Below are positions 28,737 through 38,481 of a stretch of 64,000 nt of DNA, piece after piece. The notes beneath the pieces were generated by a model. That model ran no database searches and was not told the origin of the DNA. It saw nothing but the letters and a program-made list of their open reading frames with translations. Numbering within the stretch: the first letter of the stretch is position 1; every line of letters begins with the position of its first letter. The DNA is from an uncultured Prevotella sp. (GTDB taxonomy: Bacteria; Bacteroidota; Bacteroidia; Bacteroidales; Bacteroidaceae). Location of the stretch: contig ONAR01000003.1 in the NCBI GenBank assembly GCA_900315835.1, forward strand, positions 1 through 64,000, given 5' to 3'. Both the position numbers and the translations under genes were made by a program.

Positions 28737-29336
28737 TTAGCTGTTAATGTGGTCGAGGAAATTGCGTAAGAGCTGTTCACCGACCTTACCGCTCTTCTCG
28801 GGGTGGAACTGCGTAGTCCAGAAGTTGTCCTTGTGCAGGGCCGCGGAGTAGGGCAGGATGTAGTCGGCCTGGGCAATGGTGTAAGGGCAGAGGGGTACAT
28901 AGTAGCTGTGAACGAAGTAGACGTAGGCGCCCTCGTCGATGCCCGTAAAGAGCGGGGAGTCGAGCCGATGCAGCGCCTGCCACCCCATGGCCGGAACTTT
29001 GTCCTCGTGGCGTGTGGGCTGGAAGCGCTTCACGTCGGCGGGGAAGACGCCGATGCAGTCGACATCGCCCTCCTCGGAGTGGCGGCAGAGCAGTTGCTGC
29101 CCTACGCAGATGCCGAGCACCGGTTGCCGCAGACTGCGGATGAGCTCGTCCAACTTATGGGCACGCAGATAGGTCATCGTGGTCAGGGCGCTGCCTTGGC
29201 CGGGGAAGACCACTTTGTCGGCTTGGGCAATGCGCTCGGCGTCGTCGGTGATGACCGGCTCAACGCCTAAGCGCCGGAAGGCGTTCACTACCGAATAGAG
29301 GTTGCCCGCATTGTATTTGACGATTGCTATGTCCAT
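28737..29336 (-). CDS. hisH: imidazole glycerol phosphate synthase, glutaminase subunit
   Basis: Class I glutamine amidotransferase that feeds ammonia to HisF. The nucleophile cysteine is in LGICVGQQLL and the His-Glu pair in QFHPEKSG. NAGNLYSVVNAFRRLG at the N-terminus is typical. Length 199 fits. It is the first gene of the long minus-strand run and has a good promoter at 29365-29395. No hisG, hisD, hisC or hisB is in the window. Confidence 0.96.
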   Translation of the reverse strand: MDIAIVKYNAGNLYSVVNAFRRLGVEPVITDDAERIAQADKVVFPGQGSALTTMTYLRAHKLDELIRSLRQPVLGICVGQQLLCRHSEEGDVDCIGVFPADVKRFQPTRHEDKVPAMGWQALHRLDSPLFTGIDEGAYVYFVHSYYVPLCPYTIAQADYILPYSAALHKDNFWTTQFHPEKSGKVGEQLLRNFLDHINS

Positions 29337-29364
29337 ACTTGTTGATACGCGTTTTATTTTGCTG

Positions 29365-29395
29365 CAAATTTACGCAATATAATTGAAAGTTGAAA
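29365..29395 (-). promoter_or_regulatory. promoter of the hisH-to-fbp operon
   Basis: Minus strand: TTTC (29392-29395), 19-bp spacer, TAAATTTG (29365-29372), 28 bp before the hisH ATG. The -33 differs from TTTG by one base. Confidence 0.7.
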
Positions 29396-29463
29396 GAAAA
29401 GGACTGCTTTTATTGGTCAGACCTTTATCTCAATGGGGTAAAATGCAACATTTCTGCTCAAAG

Positions 29464-30279
29464 CTATACCAATTCGAATATCTCCGACGGCGTTTTGCGT
29501 TTGAGTACATCGAGCGCGAAGTCGGCGCCTTTCTCGTTGCCGGCCACGATGCCATGCTGGCGGAGCAGCTGCTTCACGGTCTTGGCAGCCAAGTCGGGGT
29601 GATTGTTCTCATCGCTCAGATGACAGAGCCAGACATGCCGCAGGTTGGGCGTGGCATACTTGTAAAGAGCCTCGGCGCACTCCGTATTGCTCTGATGGCC
29701 GTAGGGCCCCGCAATGCGGTCTTTCAGGTGCTGTGGATAGGGTCCGGCCTCCAGCATCTGCTGCTCGTAGTCGGCCTCGATGACGAGGTAGTTGGCCTCG
29801 GAGATATACGACTTCATCTCGTCGGTGAGATGACCGATATCCGTCATCAGCACAAAGACGATGCCGTTGCAGACAATGCGGTAGCCTACGTTGTCGGTGC
29901 TGTCGTGGGGAATGCCGAAGGGGGTGATGTCAAACTGCCCGAGCTTGAACGACGTGCCCTTCTCAATGACTTTAACGAGGTCGGGCTCAATCTTCTTCCT
30001 CACGCTCCAGTTCTTGGTTATTCCCTCGTGCGCTCCCACGGTGGTGTAGACCGGCAGGGCATAGTCGTGGCTCAGACAGCCCACCGAGCGCACGTGGTCG
30101 GCATGGTCGTGGGTGATGAGAATGCCGAGCGCCTCGCGTATGGACAAACCATAACTCTTAAGGTGCTTTTTCAGGACGCGGACGCCAACGCCTGCGTCGA
30201 GAATGAGCATCTCGTCATCGGTATAGAGTAAGCTGCAGTTCCCACTGCTGCCACTCCCAAACGATACAAAATGTAGCAT
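29464..30279 (-). CDS. metallo-beta-lactamase-fold hydrolase (YycJ/WalJ-like)
   Basis: Binuclear metal hydrolase. The THDHADH motif, the upstream DAGVGVR aspartate and later metal histidines (FGIPHDS, CHLSDENNH) are intact. SFGSGSSGNCSLL at the start is characteristic of the YycJ/WalJ branch, which has been linked to DNA repair and the WalRK system in Firmicutes; the role in Bacteroidetes is not settled. Length 271 is normal. It stands alone, convergent to nothing close, with a -7 box at 30299-30306. Confidence 0.9.
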   Translation of the reverse strand: MLHFVSFGSGSSGNCSLLYTDDEMLILDAGVGVRVLKKHLKSYGLSIREALGILITHDHADHVRSVGCLSHDYALPVYTTVGAHEGITKNWSVRKKIEPDLVKVIEKGTSFKLGQFDITPFGIPHDSTDNVGYRIVCNGIVFVLMTDIGHLTDEMKSYISEANYLVIEADYEQQMLEAGPYPQHLKDRIAGPYGHQSNTECAEALYKYATPNLRHVWLCHLSDENNHPDLAAKTVKQLLRQHGIVAGNEKGADFALDVLKRKTPSEIFELV

Positions 30280-30298
30280 TATATGGTGTATTTTTCTA

Positions 30299-30306
30299 CA
30301 AAGTTA
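30299..30306 (-). promoter_or_regulatory. -7 box of the metallo-hydrolase gene
   Basis: Minus strand TAACTTTG, 20 bp before the ATG at 30279. No clear -33 TTTG. Confidence 0.55.
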
Positions 30307-30351
30307 TGAAAAACAATCCATATTTGTCGACTGCTTATGTACAAAAATGTT

Positions 30352-30359
30352 TAACTTTG
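30352..30359 (+). promoter_or_regulatory. -7 box of the small lipoprotein gene
   Basis: TAACTTTG, 32 bp before ATG 30391. The nearest TTTG (30323-30326) is 25 bp upstream, longer than ideal. It is divergent from the box at 30299-30306. Confidence 0.55.
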
Positions 30360-30390
30360 CATCGTATCTTACGATTTCAAAGATTTATCA

Positions 30391-30861
30391 ATGAGAAGAC
30401 GCCTTTTCAACTTTGTCAGTGCTGCATTCTTCCTGCTCGTGTTCGTCATTGGCCTTGCATCTTGCCACAAGGGCAGTGAAGGACAGATGAAGGAGACGGC
30501 GGACTCGTTTGCCGTAGCTTATTTCAATTGGCAATTTCAAAAGGCGCTGCCCTATGTCTCACCCGGTTCGGCGCCGTGGCTGCACTATGCGGCCTCACAG
30601 GTGACCCAGGAGGATGTCGACTCGCTGCGCGCCATGAGCGAGGGTGCCGGCTGCCACATTGAATCACTGGACTACGCCGACGCCGATACGTTGGCGACGG
30701 TAACCGTCAGCGTCAGCCATTTCCTTTCGATGGACACCATCGGGCGCCCGAGCCACGTCGTCGATGAGGCCGTCTACCGGTTGCCGATGATCTACAGCAA
30801 CGATCAGTGGAGGGTGCACCTCACTGCCTTGCCCCGCGCCGAGAGAGCTGTAGGCGGGTGA
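30391..30861 (+). CDS. small predicted lipoprotein, unknown function
   Basis: 156 residues. The signal peptide has a hydrophobic core (VSAAFFLLVFVIGLASC) and a lipobox LASC, with the lipid-bearing cysteine at residue 25. The mature part (about 26-156) resembles a small secreted alpha+beta domain of the NTF2-like kind (ETADSFAVAYFNWQFQKALP then periodic Thr/Val strands), but this is a weak impression. Its last 41 bases overlap the 3' end of the convergent glycosyltransferase gene. It has its own -7 box. Confidence 0.75.
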   Translation: MRRRLFNFVSAAFFLLVFVIGLASCHKGSEGQMKETADSFAVAYFNWQFQKALPYVSPGSAPWLHYAASQVTQEDVDSLRAMSEGAGCHIESLDYADADTLATVTVSVSHFLSMDTIGRPSHVVDEAVYRLPMIYSNDQWRVHLTALPRAERAVGG

Positions 30862-31726
30862 GCAGATAGCCCAGTTTATAGAGCTTGAACACTAACAGCG
30901 AGGGATTGGCGGAGCGCAGGTTGCGCCGCCATCGGCTTTCATTGTGGCGATAGAGCCATCGCAGCAGTCGGCCAGCCGCGGTGCCGCTGAGACGGTCGGC
31001 CAACCGCAGTATCGGCGCCAAGTCAACCAACTCATCATGGAATTGGCAAAGGGTATCCATTGCCTCCAAAGTCTTGCTCACGAAGCTGTCGTTCGACTCA
31101 AAGCGGTTGAAGCCGACGGGGGCGTCAATATGGCGGATGGTGTAGCCCGCGGCTTGCAGCGACTTACCCAACAACACGTCCTCATAGCCATATTTCTGAA
31201 ACCGCTCGTCGAAGCGGTGGCTTTGCAGCACCTCACGACGGAAGAGGGTGTTGCTCACCTTGAAGTTGGCCCACGGATGGCGGCTGCGGTACCCGGCGCT
31301 CTGCAGCTGTCGGGTCTTCCATTCGTAGCGGTGTCGGAGGTTGCCCCGCGGCCCCGGCAATACGCGGTAGCCGCCGCAGATGATGTCGGCTGAGTCCATT
31401 GCCTCGACGAAATGGCGCACCAACTGCCGGTCGACCACCGTCAGGTCGGCATCGATGAGCAACAGCCACTGGCCCCGGGCGTGGTCGACGAGGAAGTTGC
31501 GGATGGCCGCGCGACCGTCGTTGGTCGGCTTGGGAAGATACCGGCAATGGGGCAGCAGCGCTATCGAACGGTTGGCTTCGATGACGCGCCGGTCGGTCGA
31601 AACGTCGTCGGCCACGATGAGCTCCCACGCCAATCCCTCAATGCTGTCGGCTTGCTGAATGAGTGCCTTGACCAGCGCCGTGCAGTCGTCGTTGTAGGTG
31701 GGCAGAAGGATGGAGAGCGTGGTCAT
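30821..31726 (-). CDS. family 2 glycosyltransferase
   Basis: GT-A fold transferase of 301 residues. LSILLPTYNDDCTALVKALI opens the nucleotide-binding domain, shown by LPTYND; the metal DxD equivalent is LLIDADL, and a polymer-synthase-like GYEDVLLGKSLQ (ED motif) follows. There are no membrane segments, so it is cytosolic or peripheral. The acceptor is unknown. Its start overlaps the uvrA stop by 4 bp, so it is coupled to the ansA-uvrA transcript. Confidence 0.88.
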   Translation of the reverse strand: MTTLSILLPTYNDDCTALVKALIQQADSIEGLAWELIVADDVSTDRRVIEANRSIALLPHCRYLPKPTNDGRAAIRNFLVDHARGQWLLLIDADLTVVDRQLVRHFVEAMDSADIICGGYRVLPGPRGNLRHRYEWKTRQLQSAGYRSRHPWANFKVSNTLFRREVLQSHRFDERFQKYGYEDVLLGKSLQAAGYTIRHIDAPVGFNRFESNDSFVSKTLEAMDTLCQFHDELVDLAPILRLADRLSGTAAGRLLRWLYRHNESRWRRNLRSANPSLLVFKLYKLGYLLTRLQLSRRGARQ

Positions 31727-34566
31727 GCAAGCTGGTTTTTGAGGTATTGCCCGGTGATGCTCTTTTTGTTTTTGGCAATCTGCTCGGGTGTTCCCGTGGC
31801 CACGATGGTACCGCCGGCGTTGCCACCGTCGGGGCCGAGGTCAACCACCCAGTCGGCGCATTTGATGACCTCCATATTGTGCTCGATGACCAGCACGGTG
31901 TGGCCACGCTGCAGCAGGGCATCAAACGACCTCAGCAGCCGGTCGATGTCGTGGAAGTGGAGGCCGGTCGTCGGTTCGTCAAATATAAATAAGGTGGGAT
32001 CCTGCTGTTCCTGGCCAATGAAATAAGCCAGTTTGACGCGCTGGTTCTCGCCGCCCGACAGCGTGGAAGAGTTCTGACCCAACTGAATATAACCCAATCC
32101 GACATCCGACAGCGGCTTCAGGCGGTTGACGATGGCTTTCTGCTTGTGGGCGGCGAAGAATTCAATGGCCTCGTCGACGGTCATGTTGAGCACGTCGTCG
32201 ATGTTCTTTCCCTCATAGCGCACGTCGAGCACCTCTTTCTTAAACCGTTTGCCGTGACAAGCCTCGCAGGTGAGGGTGATGTCGGCCATGAACTGCATCT
32301 CGACGGTGATGACGCCCGCGCCCTTGCATTCCTCGCACCGGCCGCCCTCGGCGTTGAACGAGAAATACTGCGCGGTGAAGCCGAGCTGCTTGGCCAGCGG
32401 CTGTTCGGCGAAGAGCTGGCGTATGGCGTCGTAAGCCTTCAGATAGGTGGCGGGGTTCGACCGCGTGCTTTTGCCGATGGGATTCTGGTCGACAAACTCC
32501 ACATGCTTGATGGAAGTCCAGTCGCCTTCCAAGGCGAGATACTCACCGGGAAGGTCGGCCACCTCGTTCATCTTACGCTTCAATGCCGGGAAGAGAATAC
32601 CGCGGATGAGGCTCGATTTACCCGAACCCGAGACGCCCGTGACGGCAGTCAGCACGTTGAGCGGCAGTTCGAAGTCAACGTTCTTGAGGTTGTTCATGCG
32701 GCATCCGCGCAGCAGGATATGCTTATTCCACTGGCGACGCGAAGTGGGCACCGCAATGCGCTCCTCGTGGGTGAGGTATTTCAATGTATAGCTGTGGGGC
32801 CACTGCTCAATCAGCGGCTTATAGTCGTTGCGGTCGCCCTCCTTAATGGCCTCGGGCACAGGGCCCTCATACACGATTTCGCCGCCATGACGGCCGGCGT
32901 CGGGCCCGATGTCGATGATCCAGTCGGCTGCGCGCATAATCTCCTCGTCGTGTTCCACCACGATGACGGTGTTGCCCTGCTGCTGCAGCTCGCGCAATAC
33001 GCGGATGAGGCGGTCGGTGTCGCGGCTGTGGAGGCCGATGCTGGGCTCGTCGAGGATGTAGAGACTGCCCACGAGCGGTGAGCCGAGCGAGGTGGTGAGC
33101 CTTGCACGCTGACTCTCGCCGCCCGATAGCGTCGAGGCCTGACGGGCAAGGGTGAGGTAGCCCAAACCCACGTCGCAGAGGAAGCCCAGGCGCGAACGGA
33201 TTTCGGTCAGCAGCCGCTTGGCCACATGCTGCTCATGCTCGGTCAGCTCAAGGTGGTCAAACCATTCTCTGAGCCGGTCGATGGGTATCTCCACCAGGTC
33301 GGTGATGGCGCGGCCGCCAATCTTCACCCATGTCGACTCCTTCTTCAACCGGGTGCCGTGGCAGTCGGGGCAAAGGGTCTTGCCCCGGTAGCGGCTCATC
33401 ATGACGCGGTACTGAATCTTATACATATTCTCCTTCACCATGTTGAAGAAGGCGTCAATGCATACGGCGTCGGCGCGCAGCTTGCCGTCCTTGCGCTTGT
33501 CTGTGGGCAATCCATGCCAAAGCAGGTCCTTCTCCTTCTGCGACAGCTCGAAATAGGGCTTGAAGATGGGGAAGTTGACGGCGGCTGCACGGCGGCAGAA
33601 CTCCTCCTGCCACATCTTCATCTTGTCGCCATGCCAGCACTGCACGCAGCCCTCGTAGACCGACAGCGTGGAGTTGGGGATGACGAGGCGCTCGTCGATG
33701 CCGATGACGCTGCCGAAGCCCTCGCAGGTGGGGCAGGCGCCGGCCGGTGAGTTGAACGAGAACATGTTGTCGTTGGGTTCCTCAAACACGATGCCGTCGG
33801 CCTCGTAGCGTGAGGAGAAGTCGAAGGAGATATTCGACGGCAGGAAGACGAGCCGACAGGCGCCGTGACCCTCATACATAGCGGTTTCGGCCGAGTCGGT
33901 GAGTCGTGAGACGGCATCTTTCTCATCAGAGACGCTCATGCGGTCGATGACGAGCCAGAGTCCGTCGTCGGGTACGCCGTCGCCGCTGTCGAGGTCGAAG
34001 TCCTCAATGCGCTTCACCTCGTCGCCCTCCATGACGCGCGTGTAGCCCTCCTGCAGGTAGGTCGTCAGTTGCTTGGCCATGGTGCGGTTGCCGGTGGGTA
34101 CGATGGGAGCCAGCACCATGAAGCGTGTGCCGGGACTGAAGGTCAGCGCCTTGGCGACCACATCCTCGGCCGACTGCTTCTTCACCTCCTGACCGGAGAC
34201 CGGCGAATAGGTGCGGCCGATGCGGGCAAAGAGCATGCGCAGGTAGTCGTAGATTTCGGTGGCGGTGCCCACGGTGGACCGGGGATTGCGTGAGGCCACT
34301 TTCTGCTCGATGGCGATGGCCGGCGGCAGCCCTTTGATGTAGTCGCACTCCGGCTTCTTCATGCGGCCGAGGAACTGCCGCGCATAGCTCGACAGACTCT
34401 CCACGTAGCGGCGCTGGCCTTCGGCGTAGAGCGTATCGAAAGCCAGCGAGGACTTGCCCGAACCCGACACGCCCGTGATGACGACGAGCTTGCCGCGCGG
34501 TATCTTCAGACTGATATTCTTCAGGTTGTTGACCCTGGCGCCTTTTATCTCAATATAGGAATCCAT
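31723..34566 (-). CDS. uvrA: excinuclease ABC subunit A
   Basis: DNA damage-recognition ATPase of nucleotide excision repair. Two ABC modules are present: Walker [17 protein letters not shown] (N-terminal) and [13 protein letters not shown] (C-terminal), each with [16 protein letters not shown] signatures. Zinc-binding cysteine pairs are visible ([32 protein letters not shown]). Starting at [12 protein letters not shown] gives 947 residues, the family size; the upstream ATG at 34605 overlaps ansA and is rejected. It lies 4 bp after ansA. Confidence 0.96.
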   Translation of the reverse strand: MDSYIEIKGARVNNLKNISLKIPRGKLVVITGVSGSGKSSLAFDTLYAEGQRRYVESLSSYARQFLGRMKKPECDYIKGLPPAIAIEQKVASRNPRSTVGTATEIYDYLRMLFARIGRTYSPVSGQEVKKQSAEDVVAKALTFSPGTRFMVLAPIVPTGNRTMAKQLTTYLQEGYTRVMEGDEVKRIEDFDLDSGDGVPDDGLWLVIDRMSVSDEKDAVSRLTDSAETAMYEGHGACRLVFLPSNISFDFSSRYEADGIVFEEPNDNMFSFNSPAGACPTCEGFGSVIGIDERLVIPNSTLSVYEGCVQCWHGDKMKMWQEEFCRRAAAVNFPIFKPYFELSQKEKDLLWHGLPTDKRKDGKLRADAVCIDAFFNMVKENMYKIQYRVMMSRYRGKTLCPDCHGTRLKKESTWVKIGGRAITDLVEIPIDRLREWFDHLELTEHEQHVAKRLLTEIRSRLGFLCDVGLGYLTLARQASTLSGGESQRARLTTSLGSPLVGSLYILDEPSIGLHSRDTDRLIRVLRELQQQGNTVIVVEHDEEIMRAADWIIDIGPDAGRHGGEIVYEGPVPEAIKEGDRNDYKPLIEQWPHSYTLKYLTHEERIAVPTSRRQWNKHILLRGCRMNNLKNVDFELPLNVLTAVTGVSGSGKSSLIRGILFPALKRKMNEVADLPGEYLALEGDWTSIKHVEFVDQNPIGKSTRSNPATYLKAYDAIRQLFAEQPLAKQLGFTAQYFSFNAEGGRCEECKGAGVITVEMQFMADITLTCEACHGKRFKKEVLDVRYEGKNIDDVLNMTVDEAIEFFAAHKQKAIVNRLKPLSDVGLGYIQLGQNSSTLSGGENQRVKLAYFIGQEQQDPTLFIFDEPTTGLHFHDIDRLLRSFDALLQRGHTVLVIEHNMEVIKCADWVVDLGPDGGNAGGTIVATGTPEQIAKNKKSITGQYLKNQLA

Positions 34567-34570
34567 TCTT

Positions 34571-35608
34571 TTAATCGTTATTTGGAATTGTAATCTCGCC
34601 CGCAAGCGACTGCATCATCAAGTTGCGCACGACGTTGGAGTCGTTGTATTGGGCAAAGAGGAACATCATCTTGGTGACGGCAGCCTCCACGGTGCTGTCC
34701 AACCCCGATATTACGCCCATGTTCATGAGTTGGTAACCGGTATCGTAGCGGCTCATGACGACCGATCCGGCGACGCACTGGCTGATGTTGACTACTACGA
34801 CGCCGCGCTCGGCAGCTTCCCTCAGCAGATGGGCCAGCCAACGGCTCTTAGGTGCATTGCCGCTGCCGAAGGTGCGCATCACGATGCCGCGCAGGTCGCG
34901 CGTCTGGAGGAAGTTGTGCACCGTGCGCTCCTGAATGCCGGGGAACAGACTGAAGATGGCGACGTTGGGGTTGAGCGAGAAGTGGGGGATGACCCGCTTG
35001 TCGAAGTGGGGCCGGAGGATGCAGTGGTCGTTGAACTTGAACGTGACGCCCGCCTCGCAGAGGTGGGGGTAGTTGAAACTGTCGAAGGCGTAGAAGCCGT
35101 CGGCGTTGATCTTGGTCGAGCGGTTGCCGCGCAGCAGGTGGCCGCTGAAGTAGATACACACCTCGGGGATGCGCGCATGCCCCTCGTCGTCTTTGAGCGT
35201 AGCCAGCTCAATGCTCGTGATCAGATTCTCCTTGCCGTCGGTGCGCAGTTGGCCGATGGGCAGCTGAGAGCCGGTGAGGATGACGGGTTTGGTGAGGTTC
35301 TCCAGCATGAACGACAGTGCCGAGGCCGTGTAGGCCATGGTGTCGGTGCCGTGGAGGATGACGAAGCCGTCGTAGTCGTCGTAGTTGCGGTAGATGATGC
35401 GCACCATCTGAGCCCAGTCTTTCGGCTGCATGTCGCTGGAGTCGATGGGCTGGCTGAACTGATAGACGTCGATATGGGTGCTGATGAGCCTGAACTCGGG
35501 CATGGAGTCCTCGAGATGGTTGAAGTCGAGCGGCTCCAATGCGCCGGTCTGCGGGTTGCGCCCCATACCGATGGTGCCGCCAGTATAGATAAGCAATACG
35601 TTATTCAT
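34571..35608 (-). CDS. ansA: L-asparaginase, type I
   Basis: Threonine-nucleophile amidohydrolase converting asparagine to aspartate and ammonia. The first catalytic threonine is in IYTGGTIGMG and the second in VILHGTDTMAYTAS. Starting at MNNVLLIYTGG gives 345 residues, typical for cytoplasmic AnsA, and there is no signal peptide. The longer reading from 35680 crosses the promoter and is rejected. It is the first gene of ansA-uvrA-glycosyltransferase. Confidence 0.94.
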   Translation of the reverse strand: MNNVLLIYTGGTIGMGRNPQTGALEPLDFNHLEDSMPEFRLISTHIDVYQFSQPIDSSDMQPKDWAQMVRIIYRNYDDYDGFVILHGTDTMAYTASALSFMLENLTKPVILTGSQLPIGQLRTDGKENLITSIELATLKDDEGHARIPEVCIYFSGHLLRGNRSTKINADGFYAFDSFNYPHLCEAGVTFKFNDHCILRPHFDKRVIPHFSLNPNVAIFSLFPGIQERTVHNFLQTRDLRGIVMRTFGSGNAPKSRWLAHLLREAAERGVVVVNISQCVAGSVVMSRYDTGYQLMNMGVISGLDSTVEAAVTKMMFLFAQYNDSNVVRNLMMQSLAGEITIPNND

Positions 35609-35645
35609 TTGTCCAAAGACGCTCACTGAATATGTTTTCTTTTGG

Positions 35646-35677
35646 CAAATGTAACAACATTTCCGCGTATATACAAG
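35646..35677 (-). promoter_or_regulatory. ansA promoter (CTTG-N20-TAcaTTTG)
   Basis: Minus strand: CTTG (35674-35677), 20-bp spacer, TACATTTG (35646-35653), 37 bp before the chosen ansA ATG. Confidence 0.65.
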
Positions 35678-35945
35678 CAATTGAATGAAAAATTAGGTCG
35701 CATCGGCTCCTGTTTTCTATTTTATCAGGAAAATTGATATTTAACAGGCGCATCGAAAGGAATATGATGGGAAAAGGTTATAAATGCAAGACGAAGACCA
35801 ATGAATCAGATGGTCATTGAATACGAAAATAGCTGACAAAGCGACCTCATTTTCACGCCTCATTTTGGGGTCTAAAAAATCACGAAATAGATATGTCGAA
35901 GCAATCAAAATGTTGGCGAGACAGCTTTTCAGCGTTGCCGAATCG

Positions 35946-36077
35946 CGATAGGTATCGAATCGCGTTGCGATAACTATGGTATCGCACATCGATAGCTATG
36001 GTATCGCACTTCGATAGCTATGGTATCGCACTTCGATAGCTATGGTATCGCACCGCCATAACTATGGTTTCGCGGCG
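35946..36077. repeat. six-unit 22-bp tandem array, CGATAGCTATGGTATCGCAC type
   Basis: CGATA or its variants recurs exactly every 22 bases at 35946, 35968, 35990, 36012, 36034 and 36056. The middle units are nearly identical; the first and last are diverged. Each contains the imperfect palindrome (G)CGATAnCTATGGTATCG(C). It sits in the 845-bp space between ansA and tkt (35609-36453), where I see no convincing gene; the rest of that space holds only the two promoters. A partial copy of the same unit lies upstream of engB at 12841. Two helical turns per unit would put all copies on one face of the DNA. Confidence 0.9.
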
Positions 36078-36418
36078 TCAGATGGGCCTTTTCGCATCAT
36101 CAGAAGTATCGATTGACGATGTCAGCTATGTCTGCGAAGCCTATGATTTGTGTCTTGTTTTATTAAGTTGTTGATTGTCAGATGATTGCATAAATACGCT
36201 CAGAATCGCGTATTTCGGAGCAATGGAGGTGCTTGTGGCTTTCGAGGCCATTCTCAGCACCTTAAAATTGCCAAAAAATTTGACAAGTCAGATTTTCTTA
36301 GACGAACGCTTTCAACGCATCATTCCGGTGGAGTGCAGTTACGGCCACCTTTTTAGATGATGTGCATCTTATTGTTATAATTTAATAGCCAAAGCGCAAT
36401 GGATTACAAAAAAAGTAG

Positions 36419-36426
36419 TATCTTTG
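36419..36426 (+). promoter_or_regulatory. -7 box of tkt
   Basis: TATCTTTG 28 bp before ATG 36454. No TTTG at the -33 distance. It places the translation start downstream of 36424. Confidence 0.6.
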
Positions 36427-36453
36427 CCGTTAGAAAACAAATCTCTAAATGTT

Positions 36454-38478
36454 ATGAACGATATTGAACTAATGAATCGTGCTGCCGACAACATCCGTAT
36501 ATTGGCAGCGAGCATGGTAGAAAAGGCTAAGTCGGGCCACCCCGGTGGTGCGATGGGTGGAGCCGATTTCATCAATGTGCTCTTCTCGGAGTACTTGGTT
36601 TATGACCCTGCCGATCCTTATTGGACAGGCCGCGACCGCTTCTTCCTCGACCCCGGCCACATGAGTCCCATGCTCTACGCCGTGCTGACGCTGCAGGGCA
36701 AGTTCACGATGGATGACATTAAGCAGTTGCGCCAGTGGGGCAGCATCTGTCCCGGTCACCCTGAGCTTGATGTCGCTCATGGCATTGAGAACTCATCAGG
36801 TCCTCTCGGTCAGGGGCATGCCCTCGCTGCAGGCGCTGCCGTGGCCGAGCGGTTCCTTGAGGCCCGTCTCGGACATGAGGTGATGCAGCACCACATCTAT
36901 GCCTACATCTCCGACGGTGGCGTTGAGGAGGAAATCTCACAGGGCGTCGGCCGTATTGCCGGCAAACTCGGACTGAGCAACCTCATCATGTTCTACGACG
37001 CCAACGACATCCAACTGTCGACCACCGTTTCTGAGGTGATGGCCGAGGATACGGCTGCCAAATACCGCGCTTGGAACTGGAACGTCATCGAGATTGACGG
37101 CAGCGATGTCAACGCCATCCGCAAGGCTCTCGACGCCGCACTGGCCGAGACTGAGCGGCCGACGCTCATCATCGGTCATACGGTGATGGGTAAGGGCGCG
37201 CTGAAAGCCGACGGTACCAGTTATGAGCACAGCATCAAGACCCACGGTGCCCCGCTTGGCGACGGCGCCTACGTGAACACCATCAAGCACCTCGGCGGTG
37301 ACCCCGAGAACCCGTTTGTTATCTTCGACGACGTGAAGGCACTCTACGCCAAGCGCAATGAGGAACTGAAGCAGATTGTGGCCGGGCGCCGCGCTGAGGA
37401 AGCCGCATGGGCCAAGGCCAATCCAGAGCGCAAGGCGCTGATGGATGAGTGGTTCTCAGGACGCTCGCCGAAAGTGGACTGGAGCCAGGTGGAGCTGAAG
37501 CCGGACTCGGCCACCCGTGCCGCCTCATCGGCATGCCTGAAGGTGCTGGCCCGGCAGGTGCCAAACATGATTTGCGCCAGTGCCGACCTGAGCAACAGCG
37601 ACAAGACCGACGGCTTCCTCAAGGAGACCCACGACCTGCAGAAGGGCGACTTCACCGGTGCCTTCTTCCAGGCCGGTGTGTCGGAGCTGACGATGACCGA
37701 CATGTGCATCGGCATGATGCTTCACGGCGGTGTCATCGCGGCAATGGGCACCTTCTTCGTATTCTCTGATTATATGAAACCGGCCATACGTCTGGCTGCC
37801 CTCATGGGAGTGCCGGTGAAGTTCATCTGGACTCACGACGCTTTCCGCGTGGGTGAGGACGGGCCTACCCACGAGCCAGTGGAGCAGGAGGCGCAAATCC
37901 GCCTCATGGAAAAGCTGAGAAACCACAAGGGGCAGGACAGCGTGCGCGTGTTCCGTCCTGCCGACTGCTACGAGGCCAAGGTATGCTGGGAGATGGCAAT
38001 GGAGAACACCGCAACGCCGACAGCCCTCATCTTCTCGCGTCAGAATATCCAGTGTCTGCCCGAGGGCAACGACTATGAGCAGGCCCGCAAGGGTGCTTAC
38101 ATCGTGGCCGGAAGCGACGCCAACCCCGACGTGGTGCTGGTGGCCAGCGGTTCTGAGGTGTCTACGCTTGAGGCCGGAGCGGTGCTGCTGCGTAAGGATG
38201 GCTTGAAGGTGCGCGTCGTGAGTGCGCCGTCAGAGGGGCTCTTCCGCCGTCAGCCGAAGGCTTATCAGGAAGAGGTGCTGCCTTATGGCGTGAAGAAGTT
38301 CGGAATGACCGCCGGTCTGCCCGTGACCCTCGAGGGCTTGGTGGGCATCGGACCCAACAGCCGCATCTATGGCTTGGAGAGCTTCGGCTTCTCCGCTCCC
38401 TACAAGGTGCTCGATGAGAAGCTGGGCTTCACCGGTGACAATGTGTATAAACAAGTGAAGGCCTTTTTAGGCGACTGA
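36454..38478 (+). CDS. tkt: transketolase
   Basis: Thiamine-diphosphate enzyme of the non-oxidative pentose phosphate pathway. KSGHPGGAMGGADF and GPLGQGHALAAG are in the N-terminal PP domain, with ThDP/Mg binding near SDGGVEEEIS and NDIQLS. The Pyr domain (about 355-530) has the catalytic glutamate region around GVSELTM. 674 residues from ATG 36454. It is the first gene of a three-gene plus-strand run. The second gene starts 4 bp after it, so coupling is likely. Confidence 0.96.
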   Translation: MNDIELMNRAADNIRILAASMVEKAKSGHPGGAMGGADFINVLFSEYLVYDPADPYWTGRDRFFLDPGHMSPMLYAVLTLQGKFTMDDIKQLRQWGSICPGHPELDVAHGIENSSGPLGQGHALAAGAAVAERFLEARLGHEVMQHHIYAYISDGGVEEEISQGVGRIAGKLGLSNLIMFYDANDIQLSTTVSEVMAEDTAAKYRAWNWNVIEIDGSDVNAIRKALDAALAETERPTLIIGHTVMGKGALKADGTSYEHSIKTHGAPLGDGAYVNTIKHLGGDPENPFVIFDDVKALYAKRNEELKQIVAGRRAEEAAWAKANPERKALMDEWFSGRSPKVDWSQVELKPDSATRAASSACLKVLARQVPNMICASADLSNSDKTDGFLKETHDLQKGDFTGAFFQAGVSELTMTDMCIGMMLHGGVIAAMGTFFVFSDYMKPAIRLAALMGVPVKFIWTHDAFRVGEDGPTHEPVEQEAQIRLMEKLRNHKGQDSVRVFRPADCYEAKVCWEMAMENTATPTALIFSRQNIQCLPEGNDYEQARKGAYIVAGSDANPDVVLVASGSEVSTLEAGAVLLRKDGLKVRVVSAPSEGLFRRQPKAYQEEVLPYGVKKFGMTAGLPVTLEGLVGIGPNSRIYGLESFGFSAPYKVLDEKLGFTGDNVYKQVKAFLGD

Positions 38479-38481
38479 GGC

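Noticed and set aside
28721..28900. N-terminal extension of hisA
   Set aside because: The 60 extra residues are hisH sequence in the wrong frame; the family starts at [12 protein letters not shown].
35741..36360. Two short frames (82 residues minus, 61 residues plus) between ansA and tkt
   Set aside because: No recognisable sequence, no promoter in place, and the minus-strand one runs across the 22-bp array.
36424..36453. Upstream start of tkt
   Set aside because: Lies within or just past the -7 box; ATG 36454 matches the family start.
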